From a virus, in the IMG/VR virus record IMGVR_UViG_3300038436_000258, positions 1-38,582 of that record: DNA of 38,582 nucleotides; one strand, given 5' to 3'. The notes beneath the pieces are model-generated. The model saw only the letters and a list, made by a program, of their open reading frames with translations, was not told the origin of the DNA and searched no databases. Positions 8,664-16,229 of the stretch are shown here, in pieces; positions within the stretch are counted from its first letter, which is position 1; every line of letters starts with the position of its first letter. The position numbers and the translations under genes are program-made.

Positions 8664-9175
8664 TTAAAAAGCTATTTGGTCACAAAAAACTTTTCGAACT
8701 TTTGGTGTTCCTTGATTGCTAAACCGGTTAATGAAGTCGATCATGCTTTCCACGTCCGTTTCATCAATATCTCTTAGTGACCAGGTAAAATTTTTGACGA
8801 AAATTATCTCTAAATCGATCAGTACATCAATGAGGTTTTCGTCATCCTCCGCCTCCGGAACTGCTATTTCTCCGGAGGTGGAGTAGGGTTTAGATTAATA
8901 GCTTTAGAGGTTGCAACGATTTGCCGCATCACAGCCATCATTTCAGTAAGATCAGCCCCGGCATCCAATTCATCTTTTGAGACTTTTCCCTGGAAAGTCG
9001 AAACCACCAGATTGGTTATGCCATCTATATCTTCCTCGGTTGGTTGATCTTTATTTAGAGTTGCAGCAAGCTTTACTGCAGCCTTGAGCATCTTCCAAGG
9101 CACAAAGGTCTGGGTTATTGTCTTTTCAGCCTCACCTTCGCCATTGTAGATGTGGATTACCATAGGTGCGCCCAT
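8664..9175 (-). CDS. Tail assembly chaperone, -1 frameshift fusion product (GT-like)
   Basis: The 103-residue G-type frame ends with TAG at 8864. The -1 frame stays open from there to TAA at 8664 and encodes a plausible tail chaperone C-terminus (for example IDETDVESMIDFINRF). A heptamer of the X XXY YYZ type, A AAC CCT on the minus strand (plus positions 8885-8891), lies in the correct frame seven codons before the G stop. Slippage there gives a fusion of about 170 residues. This layout, a short gene plus a -1 extension just upstream of the tape measure, is a near-universal signature of siphovirus tail chaperones. The T part has no separate start with a good ribosome site. Frameshifting is predicted, not shown. 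Confidence 0.75.
8864..9175 (-). CDS. Tail assembly chaperone, short product (G-like)
   Basis: A 103-residue acidic protein in the tail chaperone slot, between the major tail protein and the tape measure. It is made when ribosomes do not shift at the heptamer at 8885-8891. The N-terminus IHIYNGEGEAEKTITQTF and the alternating charged helices are typical. Two in-frame starts are possible: ATG at 9175, one base after the tail protein stop, or ATG at 9163, giving MVIHIYNGEG. Neither has a strong ribosome site, and coupling to the upstream gene is likely. It should coat the tape measure during tail assembly and be absent from virions. Confidence 0.8.
   Translation of the reverse strand: MGAPMVIHIYNGEGEAEKTITQTFVPWKMLKAAVKLAATLNKDQPTEEDIDGITNLVVSTFQGKVSKDELDAGADLTEMMAVMRQIVATSKAINLNPTPPPEK
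8885..8891 (-). promoter_or_regulatory. Predicted -1 ribosomal frameshift slippery site
   Basis: The minus strand reads AAACCCT, in the G frame as A AAC CCT. It fits X XXY YYZ and lies 21 nt before the G stop. After slippage the -1 frame is open for 221 nt. Confidence 0.65.
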
Positions 9176-9176
9176 A

Positions 9177-10091
9177 TTAGGCCGCCGTGGTGAATTTCAC
9201 GATAGTGTTGGCCAACACCTGACCATAAATATCAGTGGCACCAGAGATTACCAATGTGTGGGCAGTAGTACCATCCAATGCATCATGCGCAACGGTGACG
9301 ATCTTCTTGGTCGCATCCAATGTGGCAGACACGCTTACAAGTGCCGGAGTGTCATCCAGCAATGCGATACGGTTGACCACATCAGCATCCATGGCATTAT
9401 TGAAGGTCAAAGTAAAGGATGCGGTTTTGCTCACACCGGTAGCCAAATTGACTGGTACTGAACTTGATAGAGCAACCGCGTCCGGGGTAGTGATGGATGG
9501 AACCTGTACCTGAGTAAAGAAGCTAGTGCCGCTGAAATTGGTGGTGTCTTCATCGCCAACAATCCGCTTAACACTTTTTGTGATGTCTCCAAGATCAAAT
9601 TCATGCACGGTATTGATGGCTGTGAAAATGATCTTTGCCGGTTTCGGTGTTGCCTTGGTTTCTTTGGTGGCGGCTTCATCATTAGGAACTGAGAACTTGC
9701 CCTTCAAATATTGGAAATACTTGTACTTGCCGTTCGACTTCATTGATCTAAAGGAAAGCGCAGCATCTGGGGGAGTCGCGTTGCCACCCTGGTCGAAGAG
9801 GCGGCCGCTGGCTGCATCAAAGACTTTGCCAAGGTATTTCGCTAAAACCTCGATGGGGATGGCTGTGGTGGTCAAGGTCAACTTTGTTACGCCTTCTGAA
9901 GACATCACATCAAAGGGCATGTTGTCCGCATATTGGGTCTCCAATGAAGACTCGGGTTCAGCCACTGCTTCCAGCGATGGTGCAAAATATTCAGGAGTGT
10001 CCGCGGTGTAAGCGCTGGCATCATCCTGTGTGACCAGGGCAACATGCACCTGATCCAAACCAACTACAGATTTATATTCATCTTGTTGCAT
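9177..10091 (-). CDS. Major tail protein with C-terminal bacterial Ig-like domain
   Basis: This 304-residue protein should polymerise into the tail tube. The N-terminal 200 residues have the tail tube pattern (VGLDQVHVALVTQDDASAY near the start, with a long beta-rich body). The last 95 residues (from about 210, SSVPVNLATGVSKTASFTLT and onward) match SbsA/Big_5-type Ig-like domains, with FNNAMDAD as a typical segment. Such domains decorate the outside of many phage tails and may bind cell-surface sugars. It lies between the tail completion gene (the end overlap is zero) and the chaperones. Length is greater than a bare tail tube protein because of the Ig module. Confidence 0.85.
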   Translation of the reverse strand: MQQDEYKSVVGLDQVHVALVTQDDASAYTADTPEYFAPSLEAVAEPESSLETQYADNMPFDVMSSEGVTKLTLTTTAIPIEVLAKYLGKVFDAASGRLFDQGGNATPPDAALSFRSMKSNGKYKYFQYLKGKFSVPNDEAATKETKATPKPAKIIFTAINTVHEFDLGDITKSVKRIVGDEDTTNFSGTSFFTQVQVPSITTPDAVALSSSVPVNLATGVSKTASFTLTFNNAMDADVVNRIALLDDTPALVSVSATLDATKKIVTVAHDALDGTTAHTLVISGATDIYGQVLANTIVKFTTAA

Positions 10092-10442
10092 TTAATCCTC
10101 ACTTTCAGAATAAAGGAATTCAGTTCCTAATCCAAAATGGCCGGTTTCTTCATCAAGTGGAATTTCAATAACTTTTCCCTTCGTGAAACCGGCAGCCATC
10201 ATGACTCCATCAACGTCAGGCAGGTTGATTAAGCCATCACGGCTAAAGATATTCACTTGCATGGTGTAAGACCGCAGCGTTTCTTTATCGTCAGCATGCT
10301 GGTCTGGTGTGCTCGGAAGTGAAAAATAAACCATAAATAAATCAGGGTATTCGCCTCCAGTTGAAATTTGCAGCCTGCTGGCTGCATAAGGAACACTCAG
10401 GGGAGACAAAGCCGAATTTGTACGGTCCCAAATGGTGTTCAA
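10092..10442 (-). CDS. Tail terminator / minor tail completion protein
   Basis: A 116-residue protein placed between the gp10-like gene and the major tail protein, the usual slot for the tail terminator that caps the tail and joins it to the head. Features seen are a basic-aromatic N-terminus and beta strands such as LFMVYFSLPS and YTMQVNIFSRDG, compatible with the terminator fold. It overlaps the upstream gene by four bases. The assignment rests mainly on gene order and size; sequence in this family is very variable. Confidence 0.6.
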   Translation of the reverse strand: MNTIWDRTNSALSPLSVPYAASRLQISTGGEYPDLFMVYFSLPSTPDQHADDKETLRSYTMQVNIFSRDGLINLPDVDGVMMAAGFTKGKVIEIPLDEETGHFGLGTEFLYSESED

Positions 10443-10843
10443 ATTGCACCATCCTCAATCAATGATTCTTTCATTTTTTTTGTTGCTTTTGGCCCACCTG
10501 TTTTCATGCCTGGCCGAATATAAGGATGAGCAGCATTCTTTACTGAGCCGTACTCCTGTGCATTTCCATACCGTGCCGTTTCAGCGTCGGTAAAAGCAGA
10601 ATCATGGATCAGACCAACTTCTATACTGTGATAATTACCATCGCGTTCAGGTCCTTTGATTTGAATGTGCTCAGCCAAATTGCCTGTCAGAAGTGGTGTA
10701 TTGGTAATCATTTCTTCTTGAATAACAACACCACCAACCAATAAAGCTTTGTCGACAGATGCATCTATATTGGTACCAGCCCTGGCTATCTTTTCTAGGT
10801 ACTCATCAAATCCGTTGGTTTTTAAATTCGTTTGCGTAGCCAT
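10439..10843 (-). CDS. HK97 gp10-like head-tail joining / tail component
   Basis: A 134-residue protein with features of the HK97 gp10 family: an N-terminal helix (FDEYLEKIARAG), VDKALLVGGVVIQEEMITNTPLLTG near 30-54, and a C-terminal AHPYIRPGMK segment near 110-120. The 'tP...tGnLa...I' and 'yvEyGs...pYirPa' style signatures are characteristic. It takes part in completing the head-tail junction. It overlaps both neighbours by one to four bases, showing tight translational coupling in the connector block. Confidence 0.8.
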   Translation of the reverse strand: MATQTNLKTNGFDEYLEKIARAGTNIDASVDKALLVGGVVIQEEMITNTPLLTGNLAEHIQIKGPERDGNYHSIEVGLIHDSAFTDAETARYGNAQEYGSVKNAAHPYIRPGMKTGGPKATKKMKESLIEDGAI

Positions 10844-11247
10844 TAACCAGCCGTAACCCTTTTCACTTTGAACTCAATGTATTCGTTCAATTGCTGGATG
10901 TTATCCATCGAAACAATCTCAAAAACTTCGCCACCGGTGTAAGTCCATCCGATTAGAATATCGTGTTCGTCGATCACCTCTTCAACAGTCGAGCCAAGTA
11001 CAAGAACGCAGGTCTGATCAACATCTGATCTATATCGCACGGTGACGGTAGCCGCCTTGATCGCTCCTTTGGTTTGTGCAAGCCACGCTTCTTGACCGTG
11101 GACGTTGATCCATTTGCTTTTTACTTCAGTGATGAACTCAAATTCCACTTTCTGAAATCCACCTGCATTTTTTGGCACCATTTTTTTTGCCAAAACGATT
11201 GACGTTTTGAGTTCACCTGGGTTGAATGGTTTGCCATTGATCAGCAT
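10843..11247 (-). CDS. Head-tail adaptor (head closure protein)
   Basis: A 134-residue protein matching the pattern of phage head-tail joining proteins (SPP1 gp16-like): KWINVHGQEAWLAQTKG near 64-80, TVRYRSDVDQ near 90-99, then the strand EVFEIVSMDNIQQLNEY and a basic C-terminus. It should close the portal vertex. The ATG at 11247 is preferred because GAGG lies about six bases upstream. The longer frame from 11313 would overlap the connector gene by 59 bp, which is unlikely. Confidence 0.7.
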   Translation of the reverse strand: MLINGKPFNPGELKTSIVLAKKMVPKNAGGFQKVEFEFITEVKSKWINVHGQEAWLAQTKGAIKAATVTVRYRSDVDQTCVLVLGSTVEEVIDEHDILIGWTYTGGEVFEIVSMDNIQQLNEYIEFKVKRVTAG

Positions 11248-11254
11248 CAAAACC

Positions 11255-11761
11255 TCACAAAGCAAAAAGCGGAACAATATAGACTCGGTAAGCGTTTGCT
11301 GAAAGATCTTCATCGACCACTTGTTGGATATGATCTTCGACCGTGATCATCTCTTCAAACTGTGAGGATTGATCACCTGTGACACCGACCAGTCCAGTCA
11401 GAGATTGAACCGTGTCACCTAACATCACACCAGGTAGAGAAATACTCCCAGCTCCTTCGCACCCGAAGAATTCGTGATACCGCAGCGCCAATGATTTGAG
11501 CTGCATTAAAACTGCATTTAGACCAAAACTAAGGGTTGTCATTCCGCTCGTGATCATCGATGGATTTTCATGCCACAAAACCAAGAGCATGCGTGCTGCT
11601 GATTTTGCTGTTATGTTTATGGGATCGTCCTTAGCCCAATCATGTGATGTAGCTTGAAATAAATAATCATCTACAAGGGGTAATAAGGCCAACATATCCG
11701 CGTCGGTAATGTCGCATCGCAAAACGGTTGCAGCTTCACTTGCAGTCAATATGTTGGCCAT
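11255..11761 (-). CDS. Head-tail connector protein (gp6/gp15-like)
   Basis: This 168-residue protein begins with ILTASEAATVLRCDITDADML, a pattern close to phage connector proteins whose N-terminus reads 'lltleeak.lgi.dedd...l..li.aA'. It has a helical N-terminal domain to about residue 100 and a C-terminal extension of about 65 residues (GAGSISLPGVMLGDTVQS and onward) that is longer than in minimal connectors. It lies between the putative decoration protein and head closure gene. The connector role follows from gene order plus the N-terminal pattern; the extension is unexplained. Confidence 0.65.
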   Translation of the reverse strand: MANILTASEAATVLRCDITDADMLALLPLVDDYLFQATSHDWAKDDPINITAKSAARMLLVLWHENPSMITSGMTTLSFGLNAVLMQLKSLALRYHEFFGCEGAGSISLPGVMLGDTVQSLTGLVGVTGDQSSQFEEMITVEDHIQQVVDEDLSANAYRVYIVPLFAL

Positions 11762-11791
11762 TATTCACTCCAAAAACAACATTCTTGGTGA

Positions 11792-12235
11792 CTAATCGAT
11801 CACTTCAACGACCGAATCAACATGGCTTGCCGGTTGATATCGAGGATAAAAACCCCACACAGCAGCACTGATAACACTTGCAGCCGTGCCGACAGTAATT
11901 GAAAGTTCCACATGCGTGAAACCACCATTTACATCCAACTCGTCACTACGGCAATTAATCATCGCCTGGTCATTATCATTACTGGCTTTGACCAGTTGTG
12001 TGATTGCTTTTCCAGTAATGTCCTTGGCATCTGCACCGGCCGAACTGGTCGCCTGGCGCAGCTTGGCGTCAACAGTGGCCGCTGTTCCCAGCACCCCTGT
12101 TTGGATCACAGCCAAGATTGCCTGAACATTTGCCATTGAAAGCCACCCTGAGGTGACTGTTGCTGCAGCCTGGCTTACAGGGTCTTTCACGGCAAGCAGT
12201 GCGACTTGAGCTGAAGGCTTGATATTTGGATTCAT
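11792..12235 (-). CDS. Putative capsid decoration or minor head protein
   Basis: A 147-residue protein directly downstream of the major capsid gene. Segments such as GTAATVDAKLRQAT, AKDITGKAITQL and ELDVNGGFTHVELSITVGTA resemble a family of small proteins that follow capsid genes in many siphoviruses and have no assigned biochemical role. The composition is Ala/Val/Thr-rich with an expected beta sandwich. A trimeric or pentameric decoration role is inferred from position only. A strong hairpin without T-run (12263-12289) separates it from the capsid gene. Confidence 0.55.
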   Translation of the reverse strand: MNPNIKPSAQVALLAVKDPVSQAAATVTSGWLSMANVQAILAVIQTGVLGTAATVDAKLRQATSSAGADAKDITGKAITQLVKASNDNDQAMINCRSDELDVNGGFTHVELSITVGTAASVISAAVWGFYPRYQPASHVDSVVEVID

Positions 12236-12262
12236 AATTCACTCACCTTTTTTTATTTGTTT

Positions 12263-12289
12263 TCCATGACCAGCTAGACTGGTCATGGA
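12263..12289. other. 11-bp perfect stem-loop after the capsid gene
   Basis: TCCATGACCAG (12263-12273) and CTGGTCATGGA (12279-12289) pair exactly around CTAGA. On the minus strand it is followed by A-rich sequence, not T, so it is probably an mRNA-stabilising or processing hairpin rather than a terminator. Confidence 0.75.
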
Positions 12290-12311
12290 GTTAATTAGAG
12301 ACGGTTACCGA

Positions 12312-13586
12312 TTATGCTCTCGCATCAAGGGTGACAAAATGGCTCCTGGTGTTCGAGCCATTTTTGGGTGACACCGGTTTCGATAAGAAAGGTTGTCCAT
12401 TGAGACGGAATGTCCATCGGAAAGCTTGCAGCCCGTAATCAAAGAACAGGTGCATGGAGCTGGCAAATTTCACACCAGCAGCACTAGTGATTGAGTAATA
12501 CCCGTTTTTAAGATTTGCCAGGCGAATATCACCCTTATCACCAACGGTTTCGCAACTTTCACTAAACCGTACAGGTCGACCTAACAACAAACCACCAGGG
12601 GCATTTACAAAACCTGTGTTTGGAGGGGTCCAAATGGGTTGATTACCAAGAGTCATTACCATTAATTGGGGTAGTACATCCTGGTTGATAAACCAATTGG
12701 TGTTAAAAGGATTAATAACCCTTGCATACATTTTGGCTACATTGGCAGCCACGATAGTATCCGCGGTTTGGGAGGTTTCCTTTGCGACGCTCACCAACGC
12801 ATCTGATTTCATATATCCAAGGGGTTGACCTACACCGGTTCCACTGTCGATGGCATTGTTGATCTTCCACCGAATTGCCTCGCCTGACTTTTTAGTCAGA
12901 CGATTAGCAAGGCGAGGAGCATCATCAAGAATCTCGTCTGTTGCGGTCACGAAAGCATAAAGATCATGCAAACGCATTTGTTCACCTTCAGTGACCAGCC
13001 TGCTGGGCTCCATTTTTCCACCCTCAGTACGCCATTTCGCTTGAATTCCAGTTGACCCCCAAGGGGTAGTTTCATCTTTCAGGAACTCCACTGAGTTTTT
13101 ATCTGTCGGCTCACTATCCGTTTCCGGCAATAGGGCATCCTCTTCCATGGCAACATCCCAAACATCCTGACGAAACGCTGGGGGTACCATACGCCCTTCA
13201 GAAGATCCGGTTTCTTGATGAAAATCTGTCGGAGCGGCTCCCATCAACAGACGCTCATCAACGGTCCCACCGGGGGTATAAACGCCCTTCACTGCCAGAG
13301 CAAATTCAGCAATATCTGCAAACCCGCGTTTTGGGTCATCTTCAGACCGGTCACGCATTCCTTCTATTTTCGGCAAAGCTTGAACGGTACGTTCACGTTC
13401 GCGCTTTGCTTCAAGTCTTTGAATGTCACCGTTGATCGCAGCCAAACGGGTATTGATCTCATCATCACGTGTCTTTTCCTCGTCAGTCAGATCACGAGAT
13501 TCTTTAGCGGCGAGATCAAAGAACTTTTTCCCTTCAGCCACAAGATCAGCTCTCTCTTGCTGCAAAGCCATTAATTCCTTATTCAT
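12312..13586 (-). CDS. Major capsid protein, HK97 fold
   Basis: This 424-residue protein forms the icosahedral shell. The first 100 residues are highly charged and coiled-coil-like (LMALQQERADLVAEGKKF, LEAKRERER), as in the HK97 delta domain that acts as internal scaffold and is removed by the prohead protease. The body (from about 110) shows the HK97 capsid pattern, including AMEEDALLPETDSEPT, a GEAIRWKINNAIDSGTG segment near 235-250, PFNTNWFINQDVLPQL and GRPVRFSESCETVG near 330. The protease gene lies just upstream, which supports cleavage near residue 100. Crosslinking residues cannot be judged by eye. Confidence 0.92.
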   Translation of the reverse strand: MNKELMALQQERADLVAEGKKFFDLAAKESRDLTDEEKTRDDEINTRLAAINGDIQRLEAKRERERTVQALPKIEGMRDRSEDDPKRGFADIAEFALAVKGVYTPGGTVDERLLMGAAPTDFHQETGSSEGRMVPPAFRQDVWDVAMEEDALLPETDSEPTDKNSVEFLKDETTPWGSTGIQAKWRTEGGKMEPSRLVTEGEQMRLHDLYAFVTATDEILDDAPRLANRLTKKSGEAIRWKINNAIDSGTGVGQPLGYMKSDALVSVAKETSQTADTIVAANVAKMYARVINPFNTNWFINQDVLPQLMVMTLGNQPIWTPPNTGFVNAPGGLLLGRPVRFSESCETVGDKGDIRLANLKNGYYSITSAAGVKFASSMHLFFDYGLQAFRWTFRLNGQPFLSKPVSPKNGSNTRSHFVTLDARA

Positions 13587-13651
13587 AATTCACCTCACTC
13601 TAAAATATTGATTGATATGTTTTAGTTACCATCGCTCTACGGAGCATTTTG

Positions 13652-14572
13652 TTATGGCTCGACGGAGCCGTCATTTTCCATCAGGCGCATTCGACGCCTG
13701 CGAAAATCCACATCAGCACTCATTGCCTTGCGCGGCATTCCCTTTTGCATGCGGACGATGGTTTCATCGAGAGTACCAACCCGATCAGCCATGCCCAATT
13801 GCACAGCTTTTTTGGCACTCACTACTCGACCTTCTCCAAATCCTTCACGCACATCTGCCGCTTTAACACCGCGGTTTCTCGCCACTGCCTTGATAAATGA
13901 GTCATAGACCTCTGCAACCCGTTCTTGAATAGCCGCTTTTGATTCTTCACTCAGAGGTTCATATGGGTTGCCTTCGGTTTTGTACTTCCCTTCAGAGATC
14001 ATCGTTACCTTGATCCCCTCTTTTGCGAGGGATTCACTCATGTCTTCATGGGCAGCAAACACGCCTATTGAACCAACCTCACCGCTTGGTGTAACCACTA
14101 ATTCATCAGCAGCCGTTGCAATCCAATAAGCAGCAGATGCAGCCAAATGGTTTGCCACAGCCACAACCGGCTTCCTGCCACGAGCATCAAATATCTTTTT
14201 CGAGACCTCTTCAATTCCCGCCACCTGGCCGCCAGGAGAATCAACATCCAATATAATCGCACCCACACTTGGATCGTTGATTAATTCATCAAATCGCTTT
14301 CCAAATATCTCGGCGCTGGTAGCACCGCTGGCATTAGTAAAAAGGTTCGCTCGTGGCACGATAGTTCCAAAAAGTGGAAGCACTGCAATAGCACCGGCTG
14401 TCCGTTCAGATGGTCGAGTGGCGCCGTTGACCCGCATTTGAACCTCTTCAGCGCTGAGTTTTTCACCCGTGAAATACCGGGTCACCATTTCTACGATGGC
14501 TTCCATCTTTGTTGGCAAAATAGCCCATGGGGTTTCCAGAAGATTCCTTGATATATGTTGAGTGGTCATCAT
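13652..14572 (-). CDS. Prohead maturation protease, S49 (SppA-like) family
   Basis: A 306-residue serine peptidase expected to mature the capsid. The S49/ClpP-type fold is visible in AIAVLPLFGTIVPR (about 61-74), LDVDSPGGQVAG (about 108-119) and the active site ANHLAASAAYW with Ser146. The likely general base is Lys198 in SEGKYKTEGNPYEP. These positions closely match Ser147/Lys199 of Bacillus SppA. It overlaps the portal gene end by four bases and is followed by the capsid gene, the canonical order for HK97-like heads with S49 proteases. No signal peptide or membrane anchor is seen, unlike cellular SppA. Two small hairpins (13634-13645 and 13656-13669) lie at and after its 3' end. Confidence 0.88.
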   Translation of the reverse strand: MMTTQHISRNLLETPWAILPTKMEAIVEMVTRYFTGEKLSAEEVQMRVNGATRPSERTAGAIAVLPLFGTIVPRANLFTNASGATSAEIFGKRFDELINDPSVGAIILDVDSPGGQVAGIEEVSKKIFDARGRKPVVAVANHLAASAAYWIATAADELVVTPSGEVGSIGVFAAHEDMSESLAKEGIKVTMISEGKYKTEGNPYEPLSEESKAAIQERVAEVYDSFIKAVARNRGVKAADVREGFGEGRVVSAKKAVQLGMADRVGTLDETIVRMQKGMPRKAMSADVDFRRRRMRLMENDGSVEP

Positions 14573-16083
14573 TCCTCCATCGATAATCTAATTAGTTCTG
14601 TAGTTCTTCTATTTGCCCATCCAGCAAGAGCTACTGGTCCTTTTTCGGTCAATTCTTTTCTTCCAGATTCTACAAACATGATTGCTGTCACAAAAGGAAT
14701 ACACATCGTTTGTGCTACAAACTCAACATGACTCTTGCAAAAATCGTCCACAGCAGAATACCAATCGCCATCTTTTCGTTCCGCGGCCCTGGTCATGGCT
14801 GCCACTTCTTTGCGGACCACTCTTGCAGCAGATTCCTGCACAATCTGCTGATAATGGGCGTTTCCACTATCTGGATTGCCATTCATGTCCAGGGAGCGTT
14901 TCATATTGAGAGCGGTTAAGTAATCGTCGTCGCCCCCAGGAATCGGATTCATATTTTCAGGCCGGCGAATGTCGTTCGTCGCCAACCAGCCACCGTTCCG
15001 CCCGATGTTGTAAGCGCTGTAACGTTTTTCAATATCACCCCGAAGTAGTGCTTCAGTGAGAAATTCAACAAAGTATTGGTCGGTGGCGATGATTAAATCT
15101 TTTGAAATCAGTTGCTGCCATCTCACAAGCCATGGCATCAATACGAAAGTGACATATCCCCTTGATAGTTCTTCAATTCCACTTCCCCAGCTCGTCGCTT
15201 TAGAAGTCAATCCAACCATATGCGGAGGCACCCTAAACCACCGGCATACATCCTCTGCCTGAAATTCCCGGGTTTCCAACATTTGGGAATCCTCTGGCGA
15301 CAACGTCACCTGTTGGTATTCCATGCCTTCTTCCAGCACACCCAGTCTGTGGAGGTTTTCCCCGCTGGTCATACGCTCCGTTTGATTTCTCAATCGAATC
15401 TGAGCTTCTTCTGATAAATGACCTGGATGCTTCAGAAATCCACCCGGTCGAGAATAATTGCCAAATAGCTTTGCTCCAAAGTGTTCAGCCGCAATCGATA
15501 ATCCAAATGATTCACGTGCATAAGTCATTACGGATACCGTCTTGACTCCATCAAGCGATAATCCGCGCAGCTCAAAAATTTCATCGTCTGTGTAAGTATT
15601 AATTTGACCGCCACGATCTAAAATTTTGTAGCGAAGTGTGTCATCGTCAACTTCTTCAACATCAATCACGCGATCAGGATGAACCGGAATTAATTTATCC
15701 ACTGGTCCACGCGGACCAACTTTGATTTTGGCATATCCACTCCCACGAAGCAGAGCGTGCATCTGAAGCATGTCAGTGAATTCGAAGGAAGTTTGCCGGT
15801 TATTGGGTTGATCATGCAAAATATCGTAGAGCGGATGATCACTAGCACGTTCCTTACCGCCGTTGTCCAACCGCTTATAGACAATATGCGGAAGCATTGC
15901 GACCGTTTCTGAAATCAAACGTGTACAAGCCCACGCAGCTGAAACCTTCAAAGCGGTATCTGAATTTACCCTGGCACCAGAAGAAGTCATCACAGCAGAT
16001 GAGTTTGTCCAAAAACGCTCTTCATCTGCAGAAATGGAGTTTTCTGGGCTATCTTGACCAAGAAGTCTCATTAAAAAGCTCAT
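14569..16083 (-). CDS. Portal protein, HK97 family
   Basis: This 504-residue protein forms the dodecameric DNA channel at one capsid vertex. Signature segments include ALKVSAAWACTRLISETVAM (about 44-63), HPLYDILHDQPN (about 82-93), FGAKLFGNYSRPGG (about 200) and the CRWFRVPPHMVGL motif near 287. It lies between terminase and protease. It starts with ATG overlapping the stop of the 49-residue membrane gene (ATGA-type coupling). The C-terminus beyond the usual 400-420 residues (about 430-504, including AAMTRAAERKDGDWYSAVD) is an extension often found in these portals and may contact the packaged DNA. Confidence 0.93.
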   Translation of the reverse strand: MSFLMRLLGQDSPENSISADEERFWTNSSAVMTSSGARVNSDTALKVSAAWACTRLISETVAMLPHIVYKRLDNGGKERASDHPLYDILHDQPNNRQTSFEFTDMLQMHALLRGSGYAKIKVGPRGPVDKLIPVHPDRVIDVEEVDDDTLRYKILDRGGQINTYTDDEIFELRGLSLDGVKTVSVMTYARESFGLSIAAEHFGAKLFGNYSRPGGFLKHPGHLSEEAQIRLRNQTERMTSGENLHRLGVLEEGMEYQQVTLSPEDSQMLETREFQAEDVCRWFRVPPHMVGLTSKATSWGSGIEELSRGYVTFVLMPWLVRWQQLISKDLIIATDQYFVEFLTEALLRGDIEKRYSAYNIGRNGGWLATNDIRRPENMNPIPGGDDDYLTALNMKRSLDMNGNPDSGNAHYQQIVQESAARVVRKEVAAMTRAAERKDGDWYSAVDDFCKSHVEFVAQTMCIPFVTAIMFVESGRKELTEKGPVALAGWANRRTTELIRLSMEE

Positions 16084-16229
16084 CGTTTGCTCCGCCGGCC
16101 ATCAAATAGAGTAATAACCATTAGGATCAACCCGACACTAATAAAAGCTAAAGGTGGGTAAATCAAATAACAACCCAAAGCTAATGAGCCAAGACCAAAA
16201 ATAAAAATAATGAGATTTAATGTTTTCAT
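16080..16229 (-). CDS. Small two-helix membrane protein between terminase and portal
   Basis: A 49-residue frame begins ATG AAA ACA on the minus strand at 16229 and ends TGA at 16080. Its start overlaps the terminase stop and its stop overlaps the portal start, both by four bases, which strongly supports translation. The peptide has two hydrophobic segments (about 4-23, LNLIIFIFGLGSLALG; about 27-43, LAFISVGLILMVITLF) and a basic tail GRRSKR, predicting cytoplasmic positive charge. It could be an additional holin-like or membrane-attachment factor. It is too short to place in a family. Confidence 0.7.
   Translation of the reverse strand: MKTLNLIIFIFGLGSLALGCYLIYPPLAFISVGLILMVITLFDGRRSKR

Noticed and set aside
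9526-10011. A 161-codon plus-strand frame antisense to the major tail protein
   Set aside because: It lies wholly inside a well-supported minus-strand gene, has no ribosome site and encodes no recognisable protein.
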